Part shown: positions 8,283 to 17,548 of the stretch, piece by piece
Numbering within the stretch: position 1 is the first letter of the stretch
Layout of the letters: each line of letters opens with the position of its first letter
Source: Streptomyces cucumeris
GTDB taxonomy: Bacteria > Actinomycetota > Actinomycetes > Streptomycetales > Streptomycetaceae
DNA length: 64,000 nt
Direction of reading: 5' to 3'
Assembly: GCF_024295805.1 (NCBI RefSeq)
Contig: NZ_JANCLX010000009.1
Coordinates: 220,442 to 284,441 of the forward strand
The notes under the pieces: model-generated
Told to the model about the DNA's origin: nothing
Databases searched by the model: none
What the model saw: the letters and a program-made list of their open reading frames with translations, nothing else
Translations under genes and position numbers: made by a program

Positions 8283-9410
8283 TCAGCGGTTGTCGTGCTG
8301 CGAGGGCGCGACGGTGACCTCGACCCGCTGGAACTCCTTGAGCTCCGAGTAGCCGGTGGTGGCCATCGCCCGGCGCAGCGCGCCGAAGAAGTTCATCGAA
8401 CCGTCCGGGGTGTGCGAGGGGCCGAGCAGGACCTCCTCGGTGGTGCCCACCGCGCCCAGGTTCATCCGCTTGCCGCGCGGCACCTCGTCATGGACGGCCT
8501 CCATGCCCCAGTGGTGACCGCGGCCGGGCGCGTCGGTGGCACGGGCCAGCGGCGAACCCATCATCACCGCGTCCGCACCACAGGCGATGGCCTTCGGCAG
8601 ATCGCCGGACCAGCCCACACCGCCGTCGGCGATCACATGCACATAGCGGCCACCGGACTCGTCCATGTAGTCCCGGCGGGCGGCGGCGACATCGGCCACC
8701 GCGGTGGCCATCGGCACCTGGATGCCCAGCACATTACGGGTGGTGTGCGCGGCACCGCCGCCGAAGCCGACCAGCACACCGGCCGCACCGGTGCGCATCA
8801 GGTGCAGCGCCGCGGTGTAGGTGGCACAACCGCCCACGATCACCGGCACATCGAGCTCATAGATGAACTGCTTGAGGTTCAGCGGCTCGGCGGCGCCCGA
8901 GACATGCTCGGCGGAGACCGTGGTCCCGCGGATCACGAAGATGTCGACCCCGGCGTCCACCACGGCCTTGGAGAACTGTGCGGTGCGCTGCGGCGACAGG
9001 GCGGCGGCGGTCACCACGCCCGCGTCACGCACCTCCTTGAGGCGCTGGCCGATCAGCTCTTCCTTGATCGGCTCGGCGTAGACCTCCTGCAGCCGGCGGG
9101 TGGCGGTGTCCTCGTCCAGCTCGGCGATCTCCGCCAGCAGCGGCTCGGGGTCCTCGTAGCGGGTCCACAGCCCCTCGAGGTTGAGAACGCCCAGACCGCC
9201 CAGCTCACCGATGCGGATCGCGGTCTGCGGGGAGACCACCGAATCCATCGGCGCGGCCAGGAACGGCAGCTCGAAGCGGTAGGCGTCGATCTGCCAGGCG
9301 ATCGAGACCTCCTTCGGGTCCCGGGTACGACGACTCGGCACGACGGCGATGTCGTCGAACGCATACGCCCTGCGGCCGCGCTTGCCGCGCCCGATCTCGA
9401 TCTCAGTCAC
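8283..9410 (-). CDS. guaB3: GuaB3-family IMP dehydrogenase-related protein
   Basis: A TIM-barrel protein of 375 residues, the IMPDH/GMPR fold without the CBS pair. It starts with VTEIEIGRGKRGRRAY, the typical GuaB3 N-terminus, and contains the IMPDH-like VPVIVGGCATYTAALHLMRTG and IADGGVGWSGDLPKAIA. The segment equivalent to the IMPDH catalytic loop GPGSICTTR reads GGGAAHTTR, so the nucleophilic cysteine is absent; as far as I recall, mycobacterial GuaB3 also lacks it. It should not work as a standard IMPDH and its role in actinobacteria is unsettled. The GTG start at 9410 has GAAAGG 8 nt upstream. It lies 90 bp downstream of guaB in the same direction, the conserved actinobacterial order. Confidence 0.93.
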   Translation of the reverse strand: MTEIEIGRGKRGRRAYAFDDIAVVPSRRTRDPKEVSIAWQIDAYRFELPFLAAPMDSVVSPQTAIRIGELGGLGVLNLEGLWTRYEDPEPLLAEIAELDEDTATRRLQEVYAEPIKEELIGQRLKEVRDAGVVTAAALSPQRTAQFSKAVVDAGVDIFVIRGTTVSAEHVSGAAEPLNLKQFIYELDVPVIVGGCATYTAALHLMRTGAAGVLVGFGGGAAHTTRNVLGIQVPMATAVADVAAARRDYMDESGGRYVHVIADGGVGWSGDLPKAIACGADAVMMGSPLARATDAPGRGHHWGMEAVHDEVPRGKRMNLGAVGTTEEVLLGPSHTPDGSMNFFGALRRAMATTGYSELKEFQRVEVTVAPSQHDNR

Positions 9411-9500
9411 GTGGGTGCCTTTCGCTGCCTGAATCTGCCGTACCAGTATCCCTGTCCCCCGCACGGACCCCGTGGCCCGGGGTCGCGCGGGGTACGGGCA

Positions 9501-11003
9501 TCAACGGCCGGAGTAGTTCGGCGCCTCGGTGGTCATCTGGATGTCGTGCGGGTGGCTCTCCTTGAGACCGGCCGCGGTGATCCGCACGAAGCGGCCCTTG
9601 TCCTTCAGCTCCGCCACATCGGCCGAGCCGACATAGCCCATGGACGCCCGCAGACCGCCCACGAGCTGATGGGCGACGGAGCCCAGCGGACCGCGGTAGG
9701 GCACCTGGCCCTCGATGCCCTCGGGCACCAGCTTGTCCTCGGAGAGCACGTTGTCCTGGAAGTAGCGGTCCTTGGAGTACGACCGGCCCTGGCCGCGCGA
9801 CTGCATCGCGCCCAGCGAGCCCATGCCCCGGTAGGACTTGAACTGCTTGCCGTTGATGAAGACCATCTCGCCCGGCGACTCCTCGCACCCGGCCAGCAGG
9901 CTGCCCAGCATCACCGTGTCCGCGCCGGCGGCGATGGCCTTGGCGATGTCACCGGAGAACTGGAGCCCGCCGTCACCGATGAGCGGCACACCGGCCGCGT
10001 GGCACGCCCGCGCGGCCTCGTAGATCGCGGTCACCTGGGGCACACCGATACCCGCGACCACGCGGGTGGTGCAGATGGAGCCCGGACCGACGCCGACCTT
10101 CACCCCGTCCACCCCGGCGTCGATCAGCGCCTGGGCGCCGTCCCGGGTGGCGACATTTCCGCCCACCACATCGACGGAGACATTGGACTTCACCTTGGCG
10201 ATCATGTCGAGGATGCCCCGGCTGTGCCCATGGGCACTGTCCACCACCAGGAAGTCGGCCCCGGCCTCGACCAGCGCCTGGGCCCGGTCGTACGCCTCGT
10301 CGCCGACGCCCACGGCCGCGCCCACGACCAGCCGGCCCTCGGCGTCCTTGGCGGCGTTCGGGTACTGCTCGGCCTTGACGAAGTCCTTGACCGTGATCAG
10401 ACCCTTGAGCACCCCGGCGTCGTCCACCAGCGGCAGCTTCTCGATCTTGTGGCGGCGCAGGAGCTGCATCGCGTCCTCGCCGGAGATCCCCACCTTGCCG
10501 GTGACCAGCGGCATCGGGGTCATCACCTCGCGGACCTGACGGCCGCGGTCCACCTCGAAGGCCATGTCCCGGTTGGTGACGATGCCGAGCAGCTTGCCCG
10601 CCGCATCGGTCACCGGGACACCGCTGATGCGGAACTTCGCGCACAGCGCGTCCGCCTCATGGAGGGTGGCGTCCGGGCGGACGGTGATCGGGTCGGTCAC
10701 CATGCCGGACTCGGAGCGCTTGACCAGGTCCACCTGGTTCGCCTGGTCCTCGATGGACAAATTGCGGTGCAGCACGCCCGCGCCGCCCTGCCGGGCCATG
10801 GCGATGGCCATCCGGGACTCGGTCACCTTGTCCATGGCGGCGGACAGCAGCGGGATGTTCACCCGGACGTTCCGCGAGACCCTGGACGAGGTGTCGACCG
10901 CGTTCGGCAGCACCTCGGAGGCGCCCGGCAGCAGCAGCACGTCGTCGTACGTCAGCCCGAGCATCGCGAACTTCTCAGGCACTCCGTCGACGTTGTCAGT
11001 CAT
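9501..11003 (-). CDS. guaB: Inosine-5'-monophosphate dehydrogenase
   Basis: Converts IMP to XMP with NAD, the committed step of GMP synthesis. The 500-residue length and layout are those of a full IMPDH. The N-terminal barrel begins LGLTYDDVLLLPG; two CBS modules at about residues 100-220 (MVTDPITVRPDATLHEA, VMTPMPLVTGK) respond to nucleotides; the catalytic loop is GPGSICTTR; the flap region carries GSLGAMQSR. ATG 11003 follows GGAAGGG with 5-nt spacing. It lies between the sigD-like gene and guaB3, the same synteny as mycobacterial sigD-guaB2-guaB3. Confidence 0.97.
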   Translation of the reverse strand: MTDNVDGVPEKFAMLGLTYDDVLLLPGASEVLPNAVDTSSRVSRNVRVNIPLLSAAMDKVTESRMAIAMARQGGAGVLHRNLSIEDQANQVDLVKRSESGMVTDPITVRPDATLHEADALCAKFRISGVPVTDAAGKLLGIVTNRDMAFEVDRGRQVREVMTPMPLVTGKVGISGEDAMQLLRRHKIEKLPLVDDAGVLKGLITVKDFVKAEQYPNAAKDAEGRLVVGAAVGVGDEAYDRAQALVEAGADFLVVDSAHGHSRGILDMIAKVKSNVSVDVVGGNVATRDGAQALIDAGVDGVKVGVGPGSICTTRVVAGIGVPQVTAIYEAARACHAAGVPLIGDGGLQFSGDIAKAIAAGADTVMLGSLLAGCEESPGEMVFINGKQFKSYRGMGSLGAMQSRGQGRSYSKDRYFQDNVLSEDKLVPEGIEGQVPYRGPLGSVAHQLVGGLRASMGYVGSADVAELKDKGRFVRITAAGLKESHPHDIQMTTEAPNYSGR

Positions 11004-11129
11004 GACACCCTTCCAATGGTCTTGCCCCAGCGCGGACTCCCATGCTAACGGCCATCCCGGGTGCCCCATCCCGCCCTGTGGACAAGTGTGCGCACCCGCA
11101 CAATGCCGCTGATCAGAGCGGGCGCGCGG

Positions 11130-11741
11130 TCACTGCTCGGCGAGCGCGCGCAGCCTGCTGAGGGCCCGGTGCTGTGCGACCCGTACCGCTCCGGGCGACA
11201 TCCCGAGCATCTGTCCGGTCTCCTCGGCGGTCAGCCCGACCGCGACCCGGAGCAGCACCAGCTCGCGCTGGTTCTCCGGGAGATTGGCGAGCAGCTTCTT
11301 GGCCCACTCCGCGTCACTGCTGAGCAGCGCCCGCTCCTCGGGCCCCAGGGAGTCGTCCGGCTGCTCCGGCATCTCGTCCGAGGGCACGGCGGTGCTCCCC
11401 GGGTGCCGCATGGCGGCGCGCTGGAGATCGGCGACCTTGTGCGCGGCGATGGCCACGACGAACGCCTCGAAGGGCTTGCCGGTGTCGCGGTAGCGCGGCA
11501 GCGCGCAGAGCACCGCGAGACAGACCTCCTGCGCGAGGTCGTCCACGAAATGCCGGGCGTCCCCGGGCAGCCTGGACAGCCGCGTACGGCAGTAGCGCAA
11601 GGCCAGCGGGTGCACATGGGCGAGCAGGTCATGGGTGGCCTGCTCATCCCCTTCGACGGCGCGCCCGACCAGGGCGCCGATCGGCCCCGTGGCCGCCGGG
11701 GCACCGCCCGTGGGGGCCCCTGGCCTCTCGTCGTCGCGCAT
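11130..11741 (-). CDS. SigD-like ECF RNA polymerase sigma factor
   Basis: A 203-residue sigma-70 family factor. Region 2 is at about residues 45-110 (HVDDLAQEVCLAV-like FVDDLAQEVCLAV) and region 4 at about 145-203 (LPENQRELVLLRVAVGLTAEETGQML then SPGAVRVAQHRALSRLR, the helix-turn-helix). There is no region 1 or 3. The position between guaB and bldM/whiD matches mycobacterial sigD, which lies near guaB2 and whiB3, so an orthologous relationship is likely. ATG 11741 is chosen because it gives the usual ECF N-terminus; AAGG is 12 nt upstream, which is weak. No anti-sigma gene is adjacent, unlike many ECF factors. Confidence 0.9.
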   Translation of the reverse strand: MRDDERPGAPTGGAPAATGPIGALVGRAVEGDEQATHDLLAHVHPLALRYCRTRLSRLPGDARHFVDDLAQEVCLAVLCALPRYRDTGKPFEAFVVAIAAHKVADLQRAAMRHPGSTAVPSDEMPEQPDDSLGPEERALLSSDAEWAKKLLANLPENQRELVLLRVAVGLTAEETGQMLGMSPGAVRVAQHRALSRLRALAEQ

Positions 11742-11958
11742 CCGTCCATGGTGCCTTGGGCCCGGAGGCTCCGTGGCACCGCGTCCTTGGTTGTGCGCTG
11801 AAGCGTTATGAGCAGGTGCGCCGGCTGTCGTCACGTCCTGCGCTCTCCCCTCACGCCCGACCGACTCGTCCCCGAGGAACTCCACACCACCAAGGATGCG
11901 GCATCGCGCGGGGAACTGATACAAGCCGCCGCCACAGCGGCCGCCGCACACGCTCTCG

Positions 11959-11984
11959 CCCCGCCCGCCACCAGGCGGGCGGGG
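11959..11984. terminator. Hairpin downstream of bldM
   Basis: Perfect 11-bp stem CCCCGCCCGCC / GGCGGGCGGGG with loop ACCA, 45 bp past the bldM stop and upstream of the sigD-like gene, so the two genes are probably separate transcripts. Confidence 0.75.
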
Positions 11985-12020
11985 ACCGTCGCGCCCCCGC
12001 TGCGCTGCACGTCGATACGG

Positions 12021-12042
12021 GCTGGTCCGCTAGCGGACCAGC
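12021..12042. repeat. Perfect palindrome across the bldM stop codon
   Basis: Arms GCTGGTCCGC and GCGGACCAGC are separated only by TA. The bldM stop codon (12030-12032) lies at the centre. It may form a second RNA hairpin that protects or ends the bldM transcript. Confidence 0.6.
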
Positions 12043-12641
12043 CCCCAGCGGAATCCGAGGGCCACGGCATGGGCCCGGTCCGAAGCGCCGAGCTTCTTGA
12101 AGAGCCGCCGCGCGTGCGTCTTGACCGTGTCCTCGGAGAGGAACAGCTCACGGCCGATCTCCGCGTTGGAGCGGCCGTGGCTCATGCCCTCCAGCACCTG
12201 GATCTCCCGGGCGGTGAGGGTCGGGGCCGCGCCCATCTCGGCGGACCGCAGCCGCCTCGGCGCCAGCCGCCACGTGGGGTCGGCCAGCGCCTGGGTCACG
12301 GTGGCCCGCAGCTCGGCGCGCGAGGCGTCCTTGTGCAGATAGCCACGGGCACCGGCGGCCACCGCCAGCGCCACTCCATCGAGATCCTCGGCCACCGTGA
12401 GCATGATGATCCGGGCGCCGGGGTCGGCGGACAGCAGCCGCCGCACGGTCTCGACTCCGCCGAGACCGGGCATCCGTACGTCCATCAGGATCAGGTCCGA
12501 GCGGTCGGCACCCCAGCGGCGGAGGACTTCCTCGCCGTTGGCCGCTGTCGTCACACGCTCGACACCGGGCACGGTCGCCACCGCGCGGCGCAGCGCCTCT
12601 CGGGCAAGCGGGGAGTCGTCGCAGACGAGGACGGATGTCAT
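12030..12641 (-). CDS. bldM: BldM, developmental response regulator
   Basis: Transcription factor needed for aerial growth and sporulation in Streptomyces. It has 203 residues, the known length. The receiver domain (MTSVLVCDDSPLAREALRR, LILMDVRMPG with the aspartate at about residue 54) is followed by a LuxR-type helix-turn-helix (LTAREIQVLEGMSHGRSNAE, LSEDTVKTHARRLFKKL). No sensor kinase gene is adjacent; published genetics in S. coelicolor indicates that phosphorylation of the aspartate is not needed, and BldM also forms a heterodimer with WhiI. ATG 12641 has GGAGGA 6 nt upstream. A sigma-BldN-type promoter lies about 120 bp upstream. The gene is divergent from whiD. Confidence 0.96.
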   Translation of the reverse strand: MTSVLVCDDSPLAREALRRAVATVPGVERVTTAANGEEVLRRWGADRSDLILMDVRMPGLGGVETVRRLLSADPGARIIMLTVAEDLDGVALAVAAGARGYLHKDASRAELRATVTQALADPTWRLAPRRLRSAEMGAAPTLTAREIQVLEGMSHGRSNAEIGRELFLSEDTVKTHARRLFKKLGASDRAHAVALGFRWGLVR

Positions 12642-12764
12642 GGCCGTCCTCCGCAGCTGATGCGCGTCACCTTGAGCCTCCAGGCTGGTACATATCGTCA
12701 CCTGAGCGATTGACAGCCCCGGATATCTGTCCGAGAGCTTTACCCATCAACCGCCTCCGCACTC

Positions 12765-12792
12765 TCAACGACGGTCACCCGAAAGAGTTACG
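12765..12792 (-). promoter_or_regulatory. Sigma-BldN promoter of bldM
   Basis: On the minus strand CGTAAC (12787-12792) and CGTTGA (12765-12770) are separated by exactly 16 bp. This matches the -35 and -10 sequences described for the BldN-dependent bldM promoter of S. coelicolor. It predicts a leader of about 115 nt and places bldM in the BldN-BldM cascade here too. Confidence 0.88.
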
Positions 12793-13049
12793 GGGTTCGG
12801 CGGCCACCTTCGACACTCTACGTGAGGGCTCGGATACAGAGCTGCTTCATCGCGCCTGTCGCGCGCCAGCGCCTCTCCCCCATCGGTCTCCCCCAGGTCA
12901 TCCCCTTCGGTGGCATTTGGCGACCTTGCTTCCAATTTGCCGACCTGTGTGGCTAGATTCGCAATGAGTCATATTTACATCTACTTACACCGTAGGTGCA
13001 CAACCCAGGACACAGCGTCCGCAGTCGATCGCTTCGAGGAGATAAGGCA
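12793..13049. other. Upstream region of whiD
   Basis: About 257 bp between the bldM promoter and the whiD start. It is AT-richer than its surroundings towards whiD (around 12925-13010). No standard sigma-HrdB promoter with good spacing was found; TAGATT at 12954-12959 is the best -10 candidate but lacks a -35 partner. It shares the 11-mer GAGTCATATTT (12965-12975) with the upstream region of the gene at 1272. Confidence 0.5.
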
Positions 13050-13367
13050 ATGGCAGATTTCTCCCGTCTTCCCGGTCCGAACGCCGACCTGTGGGACTGG
13101 CAGCTCCTGGCCGCGTGTCGCGGGGTCGACAGCTCGCTGTTCTTCCACCCGGAGGGAGAGCGCGGCGCTGCCCGCAGCGCGCGGGAGATGTCGGCGAAAG
13201 AGGTGTGCATGCGCTGCCCGGTACGGGCGCAGTGCGCGGCTCACGCACTCGCCGTACGCGAGCCGTACGGCGTGTGGGGCGGACTGACCGAGGACGAGCG
13301 CGAGGAGCTCATGGGGCGGGCGCGGCACCGCGCGGTGGCCGCCTCGTCAGGGCCCCCCGGATCCTGA
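13050..13367 (+). CDS. whiD: WhiD, WhiB-like iron-sulfur sporulation protein
   Basis: Wbl protein of 105 residues that binds a [4Fe-4S] cluster and is needed for late sporulation in S. coelicolor. The four cluster cysteines are at 23, 53, 56 and 62 (AACRG, EVCMRCPVRAQC), the same spacing as WhiD. The G[VI]WGG turn (YGVWGGLTEDERE) and a basic C-terminal tail follow. Such proteins act through sigma factor region 4. ATG 13050 has GAGGAG upstream (spacing about 11) and AAGG closer in; an in-frame ATG at 12996 adds residues not found in the family. The divergent arrangement with bldM is the known Streptomyces one. Confidence 0.95.
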   Translation: MADFSRLPGPNADLWDWQLLAACRGVDSSLFFHPEGERGAARSAREMSAKEVCMRCPVRAQCAAHALAVREPYGVWGGLTEDEREELMGRARHRAVAASSGPPGS

Positions 13368-13382
13368 CCGGATTCCGGGGCC
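13351..13382 (+). terminator. Imperfect hairpin at the end of whiD
   Basis: GGCCCC (13351-13356) pairs with GGGGCC (13377-13382), with a GGATCC / GGATTCC inner stem containing a bulge. It overlaps the whiD stop codon and precedes the convergent LysR gene. Confidence 0.45.
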
Positions 13383-13419
13383 GATTGACAGAAGAAACGT
13401 TCCATCCGCGCAGCGGACC

Positions 13420-14340
13420 TCAGCGGCGCGCCGCGGACTCCAGCCGGTCCAGCGTGGCCGCCACCGCGGGCACCCGCGCCAGGTCCGGCAGTGTCAGCGC
13501 CACCACCTCGCGCCGCACCGCGGGCTTGACCTCCAGCGTCACCGCGCCCTTGGCGCGCACCGACTCCAGCGCCAGCTCCGGCAGCACCGCGACCCCGAGC
13601 CCGGCCGCCACCAACCCGATCACCGCCGGATAGTCGTCCGTCGCGAAGTCGATCCGCGGTGTGAAGCCCTCGGACTCGCAGACCTCCACCAGATGACGGC
13701 GGCAGCGCGGACAGCCCGCGATCCACGGCTCCTCCGCCAGCTCCGCCATCCCCACCGTCCCGGCCCCTGCCAGCCGGTGCTCCCGCGGGACCACGACCAC
13801 CAGCCGGTCGCTCAGCAGCGGCCGGGCCACCAGGTCCTCCCAGCCGCCACCCGCCTCCGCCGCGTCATCGGCCTGCGGATAGCGGAAGGCCACGGCGATC
13901 TCGCAGTCACCGGCCCGGAGCATCTCCACCGAGCGCGGCGGTTCGGCCTCCACCAGCGAGACCCGGGTCCCGGGGTGGGCGGCGCGCATCCCGGCGAGCG
14001 CCGTCGGCACCAGCGTGGAACTGCCGCTGGGGAACGACACCAGCCGCACCCGGCCCGCCCGCAGCCCGGCGATCGCCGCGACCTCCTCCTCGGCGGCGGT
14101 CAGCCCGGCCAGGATCCCCGCGGCGTGCCGCACCAGGGCCTCACCCGCCTCGGTCAGCCGCATCTCCCGGCCGGTGCGGATCAGCAACGGGGTGCCCGCG
14201 GCGCCCTCCAGGGCCTTCATCTGCTGGCTGACCGCGGGCTGGGTGCAGCCCAGCTCACGCGCCGCCGCGGAGAAGGAACCGGTGGCGGCCACCGCGCGCA
14301 GCACTCGGAGGTGACGGGCCTCGATCATGTCTTTGAGCAT
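13420..14340 (-). CDS. LysR-family transcriptional regulator
   Basis: LTTR of 306 residues. The winged helix-turn-helix occupies residues 5-64 (HLRVLRAVAATGSFSAAARE, CTQPAVSQQMKALEG) and the type 2 periplasmic-binding-like effector domain follows from about residue 95 (RVRLVSFPSGSSTLVP). ATG 14340 has AAGGGA 5 nt upstream; the second ATG at 14328 is less well placed. It is divergent from the short-chain dehydrogenase gene with only 55 bp between starts, the classic LysR layout, so that gene is its likely target. The effector is unknown. Confidence 0.92.
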   Translation of the reverse strand: MLKDMIEARHLRVLRAVAATGSFSAAARELGCTQPAVSQQMKALEGAAGTPLLIRTGREMRLTEAGEALVRHAAGILAGLTAAEEEVAAIAGLRAGRVRLVSFPSGSSTLVPTALAGMRAAHPGTRVSLVEAEPPRSVEMLRAGDCEIAVAFRYPQADDAAEAGGGWEDLVARPLLSDRLVVVVPREHRLAGAGTVGMAELAEEPWIAGCPRCRRHLVEVCESEGFTPRIDFATDDYPAVIGLVAAGLGVAVLPELALESVRAKGAVTLEVKPAVRREVVALTLPDLARVPAVAATLDRLESAARR

Positions 14341-14395
14341 AAGCGTCCCTTGGACCCGGACCGGGATCTCCCGCCGCGGCCGATAACGTGCGGCT

Positions 14396-15169
14396 ATGAC
14401 GACTGCACTGATCACCGGAACCACCGCGGGCATCGGCGCCGCCTTCGCGAGCCGGCTCGCCGCCGACGGGCACAGCCTCGTGCTCGTCGCCCGTGACGAG
14501 AAGCGGCTGCGCGACCAGGCGGCGGACCTGCACGACCGGCACGGGGTGGAGGTCGAGGTGCTGCGGGCCGACCTGTCCGAGGAGGCGGGTATCGCGGCGG
14601 TCGAGGCCCGGCTGGAGGACCGCACCCACCCGGTCGATCTGCTCGTCAACAACGCCGGGTTCGGACACCGCGGCCGTTATCTGGAGGTGCCGCTCACCGA
14701 CGAGCTGCGGATGCTGAGGCTCCACTGCGAGGCGGTGCTCCGGCTCACCAGTGCGGCCTGCGGGACGATGCGCGACCGGGGTCGCGGCGGGGTGATCAAC
14801 GTGGCGTCGATCGCGGCGTTCTTCCCGCGCGGGACCTACGGCGCGAGCAAGGCGTGGGTGGTGCAGTTCACCCAGGGCGCGGCGAAGGACCTGGCGAGTT
14901 CGGGCGTCCGGCTGATGGCGCTGTGCCCCGGCTTCGTACGCACGGAGTTCCACGCGCGGGCGGGGATCAAGCCGGACAGCGTGCCGAGCTGGATGTGGCT
15001 GGACGCGGACAAGCTGGTCGCGTCGGCGCTGAAGGACCTCTCGCGCGGGAAGTCGCTGTCCATCCCGGACCCGCGCTACAAGACGATGACGGGGCTGGCG
15101 AAGCTGGTCCCGAGGGCGGCGGTGTCGGCGGTCTCCTCCCGGGTCGGCCGCAACTACGCGCGCCGGTAG
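14396..15169 (+). CDS. Short-chain dehydrogenase/reductase
   Basis: Classical SDR of 257 residues. The cofactor motif TGTTAGIGAAFA (residues 8-19) and the NNAGFG motif indicate an NAD(P)-dependent oxidoreductase. The catalytic serine lies in INVASIAAF and the YxxxK pair in TYGASKAWV. A basic residue after the first strand (LVARDEKRL) favours NADPH. The substrate is unknown; the nearest families are DltE/YqjQ-like reductases. TAACGT lies 6 nt before the ATG with no ribosome-binding site, suggesting a leaderless mRNA. It is probably controlled by the divergent LysR regulator. Confidence 0.92.
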   Translation: MTTALITGTTAGIGAAFASRLAADGHSLVLVARDEKRLRDQAADLHDRHGVEVEVLRADLSEEAGIAAVEARLEDRTHPVDLLVNNAGFGHRGRYLEVPLTDELRMLRLHCEAVLRLTSAACGTMRDRGRGGVINVASIAAFFPRGTYGASKAWVVQFTQGAAKDLASSGVRLMALCPGFVRTEFHARAGIKPDSVPSWMWLDADKLVASALKDLSRGKSLSIPDPRYKTMTGLAKLVPRAAVSAVSSRVGRNYARR

Positions 15170-15226
15170 TCCACCGGGCCGGTGGTCCACCGGCCGGCAG
15201 TCGCCTCAGCGGTCACCGCACAGCGC

Positions 15227-15264
15227 GAAGGCGCGGCCACCCCTCCCGGGATGGCCGCGCCTTC
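15227..15264. terminator. Bidirectional hairpin between SDR and groEL
   Basis: Perfect 13-bp stem GAAGGCGCGGCCA / TGGCCGCGCCTTC (15227-15239 and 15252-15264) with a 12-nt loop, between the convergent SDR and groEL genes. Confidence 0.85.
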
Positions 15265-15281
15265 GTGGCGTCGGGCTCGCG

Positions 15282-16904
<1,623 letters not shown>

Positions 16905-16998
16905 GAGTTGCGTATGTCCTCTCAAACGAACCGCGTCCCGACCCCGGGTATCTGTGACACGGGCACCGGGACGCGGCTCATAGGCAAATCTTCGGTGA

Positions 16999-17307
16999 TT
17001 ACTTCTCGACGATCGCGAGGACGTCGCGAGCCGAGAGGACGAGGTACTCCTCGCCGTTGTACTTCACCTCGGTGCCGCCGTACTTGCTGTAGAGCACGAC
17101 GTCACCGACGGCGACGTCGAGCGGAAGACGGTTGCCTTCCTCGAAGCGGCCCGGGCCCACGGCCAGGACGACGCCCTCCTGGGGCTTCTCCTTGGCGGTG
17201 TCCGGGATGACCAGACCGGAAGCCGTGGTCTGCTCGGCGTCGAGCGGCTGCACCACGATGCGGTCCTCGAGCGGCTTGATGGCAACCTTGGAGCTGGTGG
17301 TCGTCAC
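16999..17307 (-). CDS. groES: Co-chaperonin GroES (Cpn10)
   Basis: The heptameric lid of the GroEL chamber, 102 residues. The conserved IKPLEDRIVVQPLDAEQTT start, the mobile loop around TASGLVIPDTAKEKPQEG and the ending LVLSARDVLAIVEK are all present. ATG 17307 is preceded by GGGGGAGG at suitable distance. First gene of the groES-groEL1 operon; transcription starts at the strong promoter around 17442-17470, which two CIRCE operators overlap or follow. Confidence 0.98.
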   Translation of the reverse strand: MTTTSSKVAIKPLEDRIVVQPLDAEQTTASGLVIPDTAKEKPQEGVVLAVGPGRFEEGNRLPLDVAVGDVVLYSKYGGTEVKYNGEEYLVLSARDVLAIVEK

Positions 17308-17409
17308 GATCCGACCTCCCCCTTCGGAGATCTCACGGGGTTAACTGTCTGAGGTGGCGACCAGGTGGATCCGTCGTCGCGGGTGCCGGACCTGCCCGTC
17401 GCTGTGTGG

Positions 17410-17436
17410 CTGGCACTCCACACTGCCGAGTGCCAG
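17410..17436. promoter_or_regulatory. CIRCE operator 2 (HrcA)
   Basis: Perfect inverted repeat CTGGCACTC-N9-GAGTGCCAG, close to the CIRCE consensus TTAGCACTC-N9-GAGTGCTAA. It lies just downstream of the -10 box, around the expected transcription start, so HrcA bound here would block promoter clearance. Confidence 0.93.
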
Positions 17437-17441
17437 CCTCG

Positions 17442-17470
17442 ACATTATGACGCGGTTAGCACTCAGTCAA
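17442..17470 (-). promoter_or_regulatory. Housekeeping promoter of groES-groEL
   Basis: On the minus strand TTGACT (17465-17470), 17 bp, TAATGT (17442-17447). This is a near-consensus sigma-HrdB promoter. CIRCE 1 covers its -35 box and CIRCE 2 follows the -10 box. Confidence 0.9.
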
Positions 17471-17482
17471 CTAGAGTGCCAG
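17456..17482. promoter_or_regulatory. CIRCE operator 1 (HrcA)
   Basis: TTAGCACTC-N9-GAGTGCCAG; the left arm is the exact consensus and the right arm differs at two positions. The spacer includes part of the -35 hexamer of the groES promoter, so HrcA would compete directly with RNA polymerase. Confidence 0.94.
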
Positions 17483-17548
17483 GCGATGCGGGGGCGGGCA
17501 CCGATCGCCACCCCGCCGCCGGACCCGCCCGGCCCCTCCGCGGCCCGC

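Noticed and set aside
8259..11048. 929-codon plus-strand open frame opposite guaB3 and guaB
   Set aside because: It is antisense to two clear IMPDH-family genes, has no ribosome-binding site, and its product is Gly/Arg/His-rich as expected from reading a high-GC gene backwards.
12996..13049. 18-codon upstream extension of whiD
   Set aside because: WhiD proteins begin MADFSRLPGP; the extension has no support and the GAGGAG site lies between the two ATGs.
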